Assembly: GCA_003260075.1 (NCBI GenBank) | Contig: QLIY01000004.1 | Coordinates: forward strand, 169,910 to 233,909 | DNA: 64,000 nucleotides | DNA from: Phallusia mammillata | Taxonomy: Eukaryota; Chordata; Ascidiacea; Phlebobranchia; Ascidiidae | Direction: 5' to 3' | In this document: piece by piece, positions 51,601-64,000 of the stretch | Position numbering within the stretch: the stretch's first letter is position 1 | Layout: every line of letters starts with the position of its first letter | The notes under the pieces: generated by a model | What the model saw: the letters and a program-made list of their open reading frames with translations, nothing else | The model's database searches: none | What the model was told of the DNA's origin: nothing | Position numbers and translations under genes: made by a program

Positions 51601-54600
51601 ACGGTTTCGAATAAACCGAGGTTTACTGTATTTGTAACTAGCGTTTGTATAAATTGTTTTTGATTAGTCTTTTATTGTTCAGCGTTGACCTATCCACTAA
51701 ACGCAATTTATCAAATGTGTTTTACGCGCTGCTTTACGAATATGCATGCAAGTCTGTAAACTTATGCATAGCAATTTTGTAACACAAATCAATCCTACCA
51801 AAACTTGTTACTCCAAGGTCATCATTTTTAAACGTGTAAAGAACGCAACAGGGGGCTTGATAAGTACATGGCAACTTTTGCTATTTTCTTTAGGGGGCAG
51901 AAACTTATGCTTCCTAAGGGTTAAATTAAAATTAACGGATGATTAGTGGCCATTTTGGTCTTCGCTGTTGACCTACTTACAACTACTTGTAGCCAACCGA
52001 TGCCTCGGGGCCTCATTAAAAAATACGCAAAAAACTTAAGATATCAATTCTTGCGACATGAAACTCCCTTTGGAACAACTGCCACCGAACGAAACGATTT
52101 GCGTACTTTGTGACGTCAAAGTGTGAGAATGTACGTCAGAAAGAAGTCAAAAAACTTTAAATGCCCTTAGTTCTGTCGACAGCTGTACAAAACGTTGCTT
52201 AAATGACTTGTGTGTACATAACCTTCACTGGCGACACAAGCTCCAAAGCAAACGCTTACCGCCTTGGGAAAAACTCGCACCAACGGGAACCTAAAATTCC
52301 TGTTTCTGTAATCCTTTTTTGTTTCCCCACTTAATCACACAATTTTCCTTTTGCTGTGGTTAATTTTAAAAAAAAGCGGATTTGCATTCAATTTAATTTG
52401 CCAATCACCGTTGGTTTGCCGTCCTATTACAGCTCTCGTCATGTTGCGTTTCCTGCATTTTAAGGCCGCAAGTTAAACTTAGTTAAACTACGTGCAGGAG
52501 TGGGGCACAATTTATTTTAAGTAACAAGCTTCAGAGAAAAATGATTGACTTAGATGTCGTGTCGTCATGGTATTCATATCGCATGGTACCAAAGATTTAT
52601 GCATGCTCCAGGTGTATAAAGCAAAAGTTGCATTATTCTGTCAACAAGTACAACGGGAATTAATGTAGCATCAGCAGCTCGCTAAATCGATTTCCAGAGT
52701 CGGGCGCAGGGGACTTCTCCGAAAACCACAATCGTCTATTATGACGCATGCGCGGCCATTGTTCGTGCTCGTCAGACCATAACCGCTCTTCCTGGGTCAC
52801 CGTTACGCGAAGGCCCACTTTCGCACTGCGGGCCGACCGCTTCATAATTGACGCCTTCTCCAGTCTCAATCTCGTACAACGAGCCCCGAGTCTCCATAGC
52901 AACGTTTACTGGATCTCTAAGCCTTAAGCCCCTCTCTCGATTGCGCCACTTGCCACTCAGGCGGGAGCTCGTCATTCGCGCGGGAAATGCGCGTCTCTCT
53001 ATTCGCCAGTCGCCGTGCGCGTGATCGGCTACGTCACGAGGATTCCTGAGCGACAAATTTGCAGCTGAGTAGAACGTTAGATTAGCGATGGAGAAGTGCG
53101 ACGGGCGTATGTCAGGTCGCGTCTTGGCCTTGATTTGTTGTTGGCAACAGGGATTGTGTTGTGTTTTGAGGCGCCAGTCGCACATCACAACTTACTCGAG
53201 TGGTTGTCCTATGACGATAGTAATTAGTCTATTTTCGAGGCTTTTGTATATCTGCGCTCGAAGCCCCCTTCGGAAAAACTGTGATTGACAACTTTAAAAT
53301 CGTTTTTTGTGTGTGAACCTTGTAATGTATTTTGTGTAACGTTTAGTTCTGCCTAGTTTTCCAATTGTTTCCAACAATGGCTGTCTATTCCGCCTGGCAA
53401 AATTTACGTTTGCAGATTTGAAAATCTTAAATTCGCTAAATTGGATTTATAAGAAAAGAGCAGAATTGCAAGCTGGTATTGTTTTTCTTGTCGAACTGCA
53501 TAGTAACTTTGGACGTAGTGTTGTAGTAACGTAGTACTGATGTTGCAATCGTATCACCGCAAGTCAAATACGACCACCTGTTCGCAGCAAGAAGCGTCGC
53601 GGATAGTTTAACGACAACAACGCTTTTATGTTACAACTCGTTGCGGTTTAGCAGAGTACGCCGAATTGACACAATTTGTACTAAAATTTTCGATATTACA
53701 ATTTTTATATGTTAGTAGGTTGTATTCTAAATTTATGCGCTTTTTGCTTTTCTAAAAAATATGTTTCAATGCAATTGGCAAGTGCTTCCTCAACTCGCAC
53801 AAGGTTGGAGAGATTCGTATATTTCAGTTCGTGCTAAGCCTTTAATAAGATAGTTTTCACAAATTATGAAGAATGTTTTTTCTCACTTAAAGAGATGGTA
53901 TTGGTTTGGATGCTGACAATTTCGCGCCTTTTTTCGTGGGCAATTTTTCATCGTTTGGCCTCAGTTCGAGACGCGGCGGCGTCTGGGTTTTTGTTTTCGT
54001 TTTGCGACAAGCGATTAAATATTCATAGCAAACAGCAGCGCCCAATGGTGCTTGTTTACGTTAACCCCTGCTAGCCAAACACCCCCGAGTGCTGGAAATA
54101 ACGAGCTCCCGTACTGTCGCCCACGTCTTGTTCCTAATTACACAACAGCATAAGCCTGTTTTGTATTCCAGTCGCCCTTTGGAGTCTCTGCATTCAGACG
54201 CTGCACCCTTTTTCTTGCGCCCCAAACGCGTGTGGCAACGCAGTATTGCCCATCTTGTGAAAATCACATTAATCGTTGCTCGTTGAGTCATATCATGGAA
54301 GATTCGTTGAGGAAAGGATGTCAGGATATGCAATTGAAGACGTAATAGCGAGAGCCGAGTTTATAGAGTTTGTTTACAGTAACGGTTTGAATTACTGCGC
54401 AAAGTTGCCAGACCCTAAAGGCAGTTTAACATCGAGCGACTTGTAAACGATATATTAGGCTCTTTTGAGGTTACGTGACACAAATGTAATATCTTACATT
54501 GCAAAAGCCTTCGAGTCATCATACAGTTCTTAAAACAAGGGTGTCTTATATGAGATGCCTTTTCACCTGCTTTAAGTGCACATGCTTTGGTTGCAAAGTG

Positions 54601-57600
54601 AAACAATTTTAACAAAAATCATTATAAAGCAGAGATTTTTCACGTGTAATGAAGTATTTGATTTCTTAAATCGTTTATGTTGTGTGGTGAACTGAAAGTG
54701 TTTCCAGAATAGCCTTTTCCAACATTGCTTGTGGCTAGGGTGTTGCGTAGCGCGGGATACAAAAGACACGAACGTAGACCACTTGTAAAATCAACAAAGC
54801 CATGGATGACTCATCACTCCGGTTCAGAGTTCTCGCGTAAATGTTGACTCGCTGCGACGCAACGGTGCAAAGAAGCTCGTTCACGACTAGACTTCAACTC
54901 GCAGCGTTAATTTGCACAGATGTTGGCAGAGCAGAATGAAACTTTATACCAGTATTAAGGCCTTTGACATTTAGAATAGAAATTAATGCTTTGCCCCTAC
55001 CGTCTATGTTGTTAAATAGTGAAATATTATCCTCTGGCAAACATGGACTTTAATGCTTTGTTTTACGTCAGATGACCTTAGTAGGGTTAACGGCAGGTCT
55101 GCAACTATAACATGTCACATTCGGCTGATTACACAGACTTCGTCTAGTATTTGCACGTAAATGTGCATGCTGTGAGTTAATTACTCTTAACCGTGTTTTT
55201 GCTTAAACAGATTATTGGCGTAATTTTTTGTGTTCTAATGTCTTAATCATTGTGGACAAATTTTGCGTGCATTGTGGCGCGCAAATCCGATGCGACAGAC
55301 CATCAATTTCCATTTTTCATCGTTCAAACTCGATCACTTCCAAATGCAAGAACTTCAAACGCTTGTTTCCCCATCCGAAAGTTTTTGGTAAGCAACTTTA
55401 GTCTGTTTGATGTTTCCTGTTTCATCTTTGGCTAAAGTGCGACGAAGTTGCTTTGTTGAGCCGAAACCGCCTGTCATTTGTTCGGGGTATGCGAGGCCAT
55501 GTTGTTGCAATTGACGCGCGTGCCTTTTGTGTAGAAGACTACCACCTTGGCGTTACGGGTCATTGCCATATAATCGGTTTCGCAATTCATGGCAAGCGTT
55601 GTAGTCATCATAATTTCGCCCTTGCTATTGCTTCCGCTTTCGACTTAACAGACTGCAATTTGGAAGTAATCACACAAGTTTATTGCGGTGTGTAAATGGG
55701 AAAACGTGCGCTGGAGTAAAAGTAAACCGCATATATTGTTATTTTCAGCTTGCTACAGTGAAACGCGTTAGATGGGTTTTCCCACTTTGCGCTGCTCCCA
55801 GTAACTACAACTTTTATTGTTCTGTTGATTTTTTCTGGTTTTTATATTTTTGACAATTGGTCCATTGACACGCCTGAGAAGTAATAACCGATGGGTTCCT
55901 CGCCATGTAGTTTTATAACGGAAAGTCGATAGGAAATTTTCTTTCTTGTAAAATGGTTTAAAAGGTATATCGCAATGTTTAATGCATGATACAACCGAAG
56001 TTGGCCCCTTTCTCGACAAATCTCGTAATAATAGTAAGAAATCAATTTTTTATTTGAATGTTGTCAAAATTTGATGCATTTACGGTACCCTTGTACAATC
56101 CATCGCAAAAATAAATTTTATTGCGTTGATCAAAAACCGCTATTTCAATCTTTTTTTCTTCAGTATACATTTCCATTAGTAAACTGAAATGTGATACTGC
56201 AACAATTTCATCGGGGGTTCGTTTTAAAAGCTGATCTGCAAAAACTCCACACGAAAGTAGTCTGGTCTGTAATCCCCTATTCCATTTCAGACGCATTGGA
56301 GTGATTTCAACCGTGCCTAATTTGAGGTCGGAGTACTGGTTAGCGTAAGGAATCGTGTTCAACTGCGGTATACATTACCACCGCAGCGATACAAGCACCG
56401 TGACTTGTTTGCACCACTTTGCAGGCGCCCCCAGCCCAACTTGGACTAACACATGCTCAACGCGATTATATTACGGTTATTTTTGGACTCTCAGGCTTCC
56501 ACGCGCATTTATATACGTCCTCGGCTTTTTTCTCCTGTGCCAGCGGTTTCCGAAGCGAGACGGCACGTTGTCTTGCCATGAAGTGGAACGACAGATCAAC
56601 TGCGAGTTGCAAGTGTAAATTAACCTGTTTGGCTAGGCCGAAACGCTTGCTGATAAACAAGCCGTAATAAGACTTAGTTCGTCAAGAAACAAGAACATAC
56701 ATATGTATATGCTCGCGCGATAGTATATTATCGTGCCACGCAAGTCAACCCACATGATTTTACGACATGTTAATCAACACTTGTAACACAAGACAGTTCG
56801 AGATAAATTAGAATTAACATGTTCTGTGCGACGACAGTTGGTCAACATCTGTAATGTTTAGAAAATGGTGTTTCTCCCAATCTTGCAGGTTGAAACTAAC
56901 GTTTTTGGTTAAAACCACACGTTTCTTGCTTGTGTTTGTTTTTAAACAAGTTTCAATGGAAAAAGGTGTCAATTTTGCGCTGAATCTAGGTTGTTTTCCA
57001 TGTCTGGCGTATGGTTTAAAGTTTATGAGGTCCATTTCGTATCATAGTGATGTACGAAAAACAGTATGCATCGAATTTATCATACACCTATAATTATCTT
57101 TTTATCTCTATGGGTGCAAAAAGCATAAACCACCAAACACAATTTATAGTAGTTCTATTTTATTTACCAAAATGCAAAATACTTTACAACTACATGTTTT
57201 GTTTTACTGTCTGTTACCGGCACAAAACTTCCATAGCATGCCCGAGGTATTTCACCCGGGTATTACCTGTGGGACGGAGCACACCACTACCTGTTTCGTA
57301 GCCTAAAATACTTCACTGTCTAGAGTAGTGCTTCTCAACTAGTAGCCAGAATCATGTTTGTGGAAAATGAGTTTCAAAATATGGAAATGTAAGTTTAAAG
57401 TTGTTTTATTATTGCCCCATTGCCAAAAGATTCGAACTATCACTATAACAAATGCTTTGATGGCGAATAAATACAGGTTAATTGGTGTTTTTAGTGGCCT
57501 GCTTTTATGTTTCTAGTTTGGTATTATAGAATTTTTTAATTGAATTTTATACCTTTTAGACATGCATTTGAAGTGTTGTTTATATCTTATTGTATTCCTT

Positions 57601-60203
57601 ATAGCAGGGGTGTCCAAACTGCGCCCCCCGACGGCATATTAAGTGGCCCGCGGCTGTTTTTTTTCAAATTGTGTTGCGTATGGCCCGCCATAGTTTGAAA
57701 CTTTGGATTAAGTTTTTGGGTTTTGGCGACGCTACATCACGCAAAAGCTTTCCATCGAACTTCATTTACCGGTAAAAAGGAAGGTGCTGACTCAACAAAA
57801 TCACAAAATTTCCTTAAATCCTGTAAATTTGTGTCTTAATTCTGAAAAAACGTTGGCCCGCGGCCCGCGGGCGTCTTTACCTGGTAAAATTTGGCCCCCG
57901 TTAAAAAAAGTTTGGACACCCCTGCCTTATGGGAAACAATATATTAACCTTTTTTTGAAAAAAAATGCCTGAAATGTTTACAAAATATTGCTACCTTTGG
58001 TCACCCAAATTTGAACAATATACAAAAGCATGTTTGTATATTGTTCAAATTTGGGTGGCTTGCCGTGCCACAGAGTACGTAGTTTTCTGTTCCTCTTTCG
58101 GATGCCTGGAATTGTTTTCACATATGCGCATCTGTGCATCTGTGAATTGCGATCGAATTCAAGTATCGGTTGCAGTTATAAGTTTACTGCGGATTAGTGG
58201 TCAATTTTTGAATAAGAATTAATATTTCACGCAGAAATGTTTTTGTTTGTTGTAATGTTTGTGTGCTTTTTAGTCTCACACAGTGGTTTTTAAACCCTGC
58301 GCCCTGGAAGGTAGCCAGGTGGGGCCAAAAATAACGAAAAATTTTGTTTATATGATACGATTCGTAAAGTTGATTACCGTCTTATTCGCATTGTATCAAT
58401 TGTGGATCCCCGAAATTTTGACTATCTATGTATAAGTTTTTGAGAAACACTAGCCTAACAAGTCAAATGAAACTAATTTATGCTTATTTTACGCAAACAT
58501 AAGACACATCAAGACATGAAACAAAAATAATCAATTTTTGGAGCGCTTGCGTGCCAGACATTGAATCTTCCACTTGTCAACATTTTTCAGCTACATCAAA
58601 TCCACCTTTGCGCCATGACGCAATTTCTTGTAAAAACAAGCTGTCTTGCTTCAATAGAAATTTGATTGTTGTCCCCCAAATAATCGTTGCCGTCAGATTT
58701 TCAATCGCGACCCTTCTGGCAGGAGCGTGTGAAAATTACACACTATCGATTTATGCTTCAAACCGCAGTCAGGCTATATTAAGGTTAAAACATTCAGCCC
58801 CCGCTCAATGATATCAGAAAGGGTAATTGCACTTGTCTTATGATCGCCATAAAATTGAACCGTTTAATTGTTTAGTGCGTAACTGTCAAGATTTATGTTA
58901 TTGGTACCATACACTATGCCTTACGATTCAACAATCTTAGTTATCAGTGGTTGCAATTGTTCAAAGATGCATTTACTTTGTACTAGCTTTCTGGCGACTT
59001 ATTAGATAAAGTTGCCTTTTTTTTATCTCAACACCATGTAACTAGACATAAATTTTGCAAACAAACGTATGATCATGCGTGCGTTGTGTGCAAATACTGT
59101 TTGCAAAACCGATCCTTACCGTTGGTTGATGTCTTAAACAAGACCCACTCACCTGTATTGCTGCTGTGGCGTTGACCTCGGTCACAAGACGAGCATGGCT
59201 ACACGCTGGCACGTGGTGAGTGTTTAGATGCGTGGGTTTGTTTGCCAAAGGCATATCGACGTCTTAACGCAAAGTGTTAAGTCCACCAAGCCCACGCACT
59301 CCCCCAATGCTGGGAAACGCCAGTTGCAACGTATTGATTTGAACGAAAACGACCATAACGCTGGGACCACTCGGTGTATGTCTTTGATTTTTTTGGGGGA
59401 ACAAAAACAGCACAAAACGCGGTGTCATTGTTTTGATCAGTGCGGCTTCCAATCGATTTTTTACAAATTTACAGGCATGTTTATTGAAAATAGACCGTTT
59501 TACTAAATTAATGGGCGCTGTTGTTTGCCTTGGATGCTGAAATACTATTTTCGAATCCAAATTTTATTTAGTGCAAAACCAATTAGTAATTTCAACGCAA
59601 CCCTTACAGATGCTACGTTTGAATGGTTTATTTCCAAGTCAGTCCAACTTAAAAAGTTGAGACATAGATGAATAGCTGGGATCAGCCCTGAAGCGTCGAC
59701 GCACACCAGCGATCACGGGACAGTCATGTAGAAATCATAGTACGCCAGGCCTATTAAAGGCGTTTTACCGAATCAGCTGGTCTCCAAGCGTTCACCATAT
59801 ATGGCAAGGCGTAGGCTAGAAAAATCTAGCCTGCGGTGGGATTCGAACCCACGACTGGAGTCTTTGCGGGCGCTCTACCAACTGAGCTACACGAGCTCAG
59901 TGGAGAACCCGCCGAAAGTTGAATCACAAGCACCGTTGCCTGCCTCGTATGCTGAACATAAAAAGTTGTAGAATTACTTACGTTTGCGATGTTTTTTGCA
60001 GGAACGACATCACAGTTGTCCCTCCTCTGTTCACCTTCAGCGAAACCGAGGGCGCTCTGGAAAACTCTTTGCAGCTGGATGTCTTCTCTACCAACGAACT
60101 TTCAGGGTTTTCAACAAATCAAACTGAGACGCAGAACCCAGGTGAAGAATCTGGAAATCTGAATACCATCTCAACTGCCCAAAACGTTCAAAATTCTGAA
60201 GAG
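48671..60203 (+). CDS. 5' part of an unidentified, probably nuclear regulatory protein; continues past window
   Basis: Three exons join in exact phase: 48671-48956 (donor GTAAGA), 50174-50291 (acceptor TTGCAG, donor GTGAGT) and 60002-60203 (acceptor TTTTTTGCAG, donor GTATGT); 606 nt, 202 residues, open at the end. The ATG follows an in-frame TGA at 48608. The protein is Ser/Asn/Gln-rich and looks disordered. It has a sumoylation-type IKVEP (about residue 10), a PKA-like RRNSIS and acidic/hydrophobic patches (SLDDW, FFNIWPTL, LFTFSETEG) typical of activation domains. No folded domain is present yet; a DNA-binding or kinase part may lie downstream. Introns of 1.2 and 9.7 kb are far longer than elsewhere in the window, as for developmental regulators. 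A poly(A) end inside exon 3's read-through (stop at 60282-60284) is the alternative. Confidence 0.6.
51450..51628. mobile_element. pogo/Tigger-like MITE with TA target site
   Basis: Left end CAGTAAACCTCG, right end CGAGGTTTACTG, a perfect 12-bp inverted pair, each side flanked by TA. Interior repeats CATAATTCGGA / CATAATCTGGA. Sequence and TA duplication fit Tc1/mariner pogo-type non-autonomous elements. In intron 2 of the gene above. Confidence 0.85.
52680..53240. promoter_or_regulatory. GC- and CpG-rich island in a long intron
   Basis: A sharply GC-rich, CpG-dense block in AT-rich surroundings, with an E2F-type GCGCGGGAAA (52978-52987) and a CRE-like TACGTCAC near 53029. No supportable exon. 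It may be an internal promoter or enhancer of the 48671-60203 gene; function is inferred from composition only. Confidence 0.4.
57605..57924. mobile_element. hAT-type MITE, CAGGGGTGTCCAAACT family
   Basis: Perfect 16-bp inverted ends CAGGGGTGTCCAAACT / AGTTTGGACACCCCTG. Flanks CCTTATAG (57597-57604) and CCTTATGG (57925-57932) match at 7 of 8. Interior has GGCCCGCGGC motifs near both ends. 320 bp, no transposase. Its left end resembles that at 34639. Confidence 0.93.
58002..58057. repeat. Perfect 25-bp hairpin with 6-nt loop
   Basis: Arms 58002-58026 and 58033-58057 are exact inverted copies (CACCCAAATTTGAACAATAT...) around AGCATG. Very recent palindrome or MITE; short loop and perfect pairing are unlike most animal microRNA precursors. 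No expression evidence available. Confidence 0.9.
59735..59900 (-). repeat. tRNA-derived SINE
   Basis: The minus strand begins with a tRNA-like head (59829-59896): a 7-bp acceptor with one mismatch, a good D-arm (TAGCTCAGTTGGTAGAGC) and a T-arm with GTGGGTTCGAATCCCAC, i.e. both Pol III boxes. The segment between D- and T-arms is about 4 nt too short for an anticodon arm plus variable loop. An unrelated tail follows with CTAGATTTTTCTAG and CAGGCCTGGCGTACT, which recurs near 12236-12257. The head-plus-tail structure fits a SINE. Confidence 0.7.
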
Positions 60204-63200
60204 GTATGTAACTTGCTTAAAGAAATAATCAGATTTTCTAACAAATATCTGCCATCTGACGTTCGCGAACACTTAAGGCTTTAAAAATAAACATTCAATG
60301 CGTCAAAATCAAAAACATGCTTTGCATCCGTTACGTGTGAATATTCACTGACAACTACATTCTGCAACAAATAACCTTTTTTTCGCACAGTATACTTAAA
60401 ACGACTTCATCGACGTTGTTAGGTTGTAAATTTTAACTTGTAACTCCATCTTTTAAACCTCCATCAATGTCAAGTTTAATGTTTTGCGCCACGTGACCGT
60501 GATAGTTATATCACGTTTACTCAAAATCTAGGTAGCTATGCAAAAACCCAAACAAGTGTTAAGTCACTCTGTATTAATTCAAACCAACAATTGCGCAATG
60601 AAAAATTATGATCATGCCCAAGCAAAGTGGTTTGTGTTTGGCAAGGTGTATCTGGGCGAAAGATATATGCAACGCTGGTGAAAGTGGTCGCAATTCAGTT
60701 TTATGATCCTTACTTATCCGAACTATTTTTCTTGCTCGTATTTAACGATGCAATAAACCTTAAATTTGCGAACAAGCCCGAATTACTGTTTGCAGGAAAC
60801 CCTTTCACCGGGAGCGCTAATAGACTCAAACTTCAAAGGTGAATGAACTTTGTTTAAATTGACAAAGTGAAGCCTATCTTAAACTACACAAAAGAATATT
60901 TAAACCAAATATTAAATTAAGCGCTCTCGTCTTGTTCGGCGATGCTGTCATACTTGAGACAGAATAGGAAGATTTGCAGATATGTGCGGTTTGCCCCGCA
61001 CGTAAAAAGATTACGCCCCTTGCTTTGAGATTACACCACAAAAATCCATTGTCTAGTCTCTTACATTTGCGGTCAGAAATCGTCGTTCTATTTAACATTA
61101 AATGTCTTGTCGAGTTCAGATGAGTTTGTTTTTCTATCTCACTTTATCTTTTTGTACCAAGTTTTTAACTTCATTTGTACAACCTCTTTTTCCTTGTTGA
61201 CTACATAATTTCAAAAGTAAACAATCCGAAATAGGAGTAACTACACAAACATTGGATCGGTTCTATGTATTTTCAATTGAAAGTTACTTTCGCACCTACT
61301 GCTAAATTTATAAACCAACATAGGTGTGAAATATAACCCTTGACACACCTTGACTGTAAGTTCGAAGTCTTGATATTATTTCGTTGGTGCGGCGTTTGGA
61401 AACATGATTAGGCATTTTTGTGATGTCGTTCAGCAAATATACTCATTACATTTTGGTGCTTTAAAACGCGTTATGAATCATTTGATCGGTTGCACTATTC
61501 CTAATAGTTGTAACAAACACTCAATAACCTTGGTTGTCCATTGTCCAGTTGCTTCCCCTGAGCATTTAAGTTTCGGTTGGCCTTGTTTTATTGATGTCAA
61601 CAGCTTAATCCCAGATCGGACATTTATTGCCCTGGTGGCTTGGGCTACCTCAACGGTCGTAAAGTTTTAACTACCGTAAAGCATGATAATAAAGTCGTTT
61701 CGGACTGACTCCGCCAACTTTTCGATGATTCATGATGATAAGAACTAATTTGTAGGTCGAACTTTACAAGGGGAACTCTGGAGTATTACAAGTTTGGAAT
61801 TGTTTTCGAACCTAAATTTGAAAACATTTAACTTGTCATGTATACTCAGTCGAACTGATTTGAAACAAATTTAATTGAGTATATCCTGTTTTGTATATTT
61901 TCAAATGTAAGGTCATTATTACTTATATCTCTTACGCCTTTTTCGACCCTGTTTCTTCATTACATTTTTTACTGGCATACATTTTACCCACACAGTTCAA
62001 ACTCCTCAAGTAAATCAGCAAACAGTTAAACTTTTTCCCAGGTACCCTATTCGCAAGAGAATTTATTCGTTATGGCGGTTCCCGAACTGTTAACCCCTAA
62101 TTGAACTTCTACTTTATGAGCACAAACGTAAAACCTCAAACACGTCTTTGTAAGTATTTAGGGGGAGCAACCCAGGAGGTTTACAATGCTAACACAAACG
62201 CTTCTTGCGCTGTTGGTTTGTGTTCATCGGGACTATTACTCAATTCTGTTCCCGAGTTCTGTGAAAGAAACTTGTAATGTTTACTTTGTACTTTCATGGA
62301 AGGTTGAAAATGTTTTTAGGCTACTGGTCTTCGTAATGCAAAGAATTTGTAAAAATGGTTTTCTTTTTCTTTGTGGCGTAATGCAAATCTTAATATTTTC
62401 AGTGTGCATTTAAACATTTTTTCTACACAATCAAAATTATAGGGTACCTGTATTACACTAGTATTACATATTACAAACAGCGGAGGAATTTTGGTTTCTT
62501 TCAACAAACACCATTTACGAGCGTCCAACATTTTTATTGGCCTTGAAACAATTGCATCACAGACTAAGTCAGCGAAAACGAGACCATAAAAATTCAAAAC
62601 GCTTAGGCAGCAGTTACTTCTTCGATCAGACTTCAGTGCATGACGAATTAAGCCATTCGTTTGCCGGGTTGGCGATGTTTATTCTCCAAACTTTGGGCAA
62701 ATATTTCCCGAGAAAGTCAATCAGGTCTGGTCATGCCCGGTCGTATTTTGCTGAACCCTCTTCTAACTTACGTGACTCTGGAAGCTGGAGAATGCAACCA
62801 TCCTCCTTCTGGTTTTCTTTGACTGTTTTCGGACTTTAACGACGTTTGGGAATTTTCAGGGTTTCCCAAATAACATTTGGAACAGCGAAAGCCTTTTTTG
62901 AGTCCGATGACTCAACTTTTTAGTATGTTGCTGTCGTTAAAAGCGACTTTCTCTAAATTGTTGTTTTCTTGTGGTATAAATTTTTGTTTTCATTTCATCC
63001 ACACTGTAGAGCTGTTTTGTGTCTTGGCGCGTTTTTGGCTTTAAATCGCAAAGACTTTTTACTTCATCTTACATGTTTACATAATAATATGCCACAAAAT
63101 GCTCAACATTTCAAAGAAATCAGGTTTGGCGAGAACTGAACATTCCTTTATCCAAGTGTCTCTTTACAACCTTTTTCTTGGAACGCCTTTTCTCTCTTGC

Positions 63201-64000
63201 AGCTGTCTTCTTCTAATTTCGCTCTGCCTTTCTCTCGTATTTTAAAATGCCCGGCGGTTGGAAAACCACACTGAGGCGGAGACGGACTGCTTGCGTTCCT
63301 CCCATTGTCTGTGACATCCCATTCAATCTCCAATCCTTCGCTGCCCACAGTTTGCACAAGATTTTCCGCAGACTTTTTGTCACCGACTCCACGTTTTCTA
63401 GCAATTGTAAATGACAACTTGTTCTGTAGGTTACTGTAAGCAGACTTCCAACTTTAACCCAAGTCTTCAAAACCATAATTTGCCTTTGTGTAGTGTGGTA
63501 TTTATTTATTTGTTTATCTCATCGTGTAAAGCTATAATTGCTTTGTAAGCCACTGATCCGTATTTTGTGTGTAAGTATTCAAACTAACTTACTACCGTAA
63601 TTCAAAACATTTATCAGTTTCCACATTTTCAACAGCTATCAAGCGATTATAACCAACCGGCTTTCCCTGTTGATAGTAATTTACCTACTTTAGTTTTCTG
63701 GGTATTAAAATAAAAAATCACGTCGAATGTACGTCTAGGTATGTGTGTATGTAGTATATGTAACTGTTATGTTGCGTTTGTTGATCATAAACATATTACA
63801 TCCTAAACGCTTAGTCATTGAGGCCAAGCTATTTCAAATCCCAACGCCTGAAAATTAATCTTACCCCTCTGACCCATATGGATATTTGTGGAAGATACCT
63901 AACCGTCATTTCAGACCGTTGAAACATTGTTTTAATATGTCAATGTATATTTCATACCCCATCGGCCCCGACGAGGTTTTGTTACAATGACAACTCGTGT
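60204..64000. other. Right end of window, no exon supported
   Basis: Probably intron 3 of the 48671-60203 gene. Short ORFs (for example 62537-62839 + and 63148-63417 -) lack convincing splice sites or family resemblance. No RNA gene, array or complete transposon recognised. Confidence 0.4.

Noticed and set aside
58281..58455. Another hAT element starting CAGTGGTTTTTAAACCC
   Set aside because: The possible right end (GAGAAACACTAG) matches poorly and no 8-bp duplication flanks it.
59829..59896. Functional tRNA gene on the minus strand
   Set aside because: D- and T-arms and Pol III boxes are good, but the stretch between them is about 4 nt too short for an anticodon stem-loop plus variable loop, and one acceptor pair is wrong. 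Treated as the head of a SINE.

Overview
This is eukaryotic, animal nuclear DNA: AT-rich, with GT-AG introns of mostly 50-600 bp, compact genes and many short non-autonomous DNA transposons. The gene set points to a deuterostome: non-I-domain integrin alpha genes, an animal lipoxygenase, a NACHT-LRR gene, DHX34, PACRGL, an SLC43 carrier, a CARF/ALS2CR8-like gene and VHL. Small introns and overall texture best fit an ascidian tunicate such as Ciona. That assignment is an inference (about 0.6), not a proof. Gene models were built by hand from splice sites, frame continuity between exons and remembered family sequences.

Layout. 1-5071 (+): 3' part of an integrin alpha gene, whose 5' end lies outside the window. 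6434-11718 (-): complete 14-exon lipoxygenase with all five iron-site positions accounted for. 14346-17846 (-): second integrin alpha, exon-for-exon paralogue of the first, but only the leg, membrane and tail exons are present; a single N lies about 580 bp upstream. 18810-22697 (-): NACHT-LRR protein. 24626-33348 (-): 22-exon DHX34. It is divergent from PACRGL (33658-35243, +) across about 310 bp. 37753-39156 (+): intronless SLC43-type transporter. 39620-42974 (+): CARF-like protein with a degenerate Ulp1-like protease fold and a PHD-like finger. 43422-43913 (+): VHL. From 44.2 kb to the end there is little coding sequence. Three exons with exact phase continuity (48671-60203, +) look like the start of a large regulatory-type gene that continues past the right edge.

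Mobile DNA. Six hAT-type miniature elements with recognisable 8-bp target duplications, one probable hAT element whose right end is replaced by a 70-G run, one pogo/Tigger-like miniature element, an unclassified foldback element, a tRNA-derived SINE and two near-perfect hairpins are visible. A dispersed repeat supplies the 5' UTR and the predicted start codon of the NACHT-LRR gene.

Functional picture. The left 23 kb combines adhesion/complement-receptor-type integrins, an eicosanoid enzyme and an NLR, all plausible immune or haemocyte functions, but nothing in the sequence proves co-regulation. The middle holds housekeeping genes (RNA surveillance, cilia, transport, hypoxia). Two internal Ns, one beside a near-identical 332-bp duplication, mark assembly joins, so the order across 18426 and 36432 should be treated cautiously.
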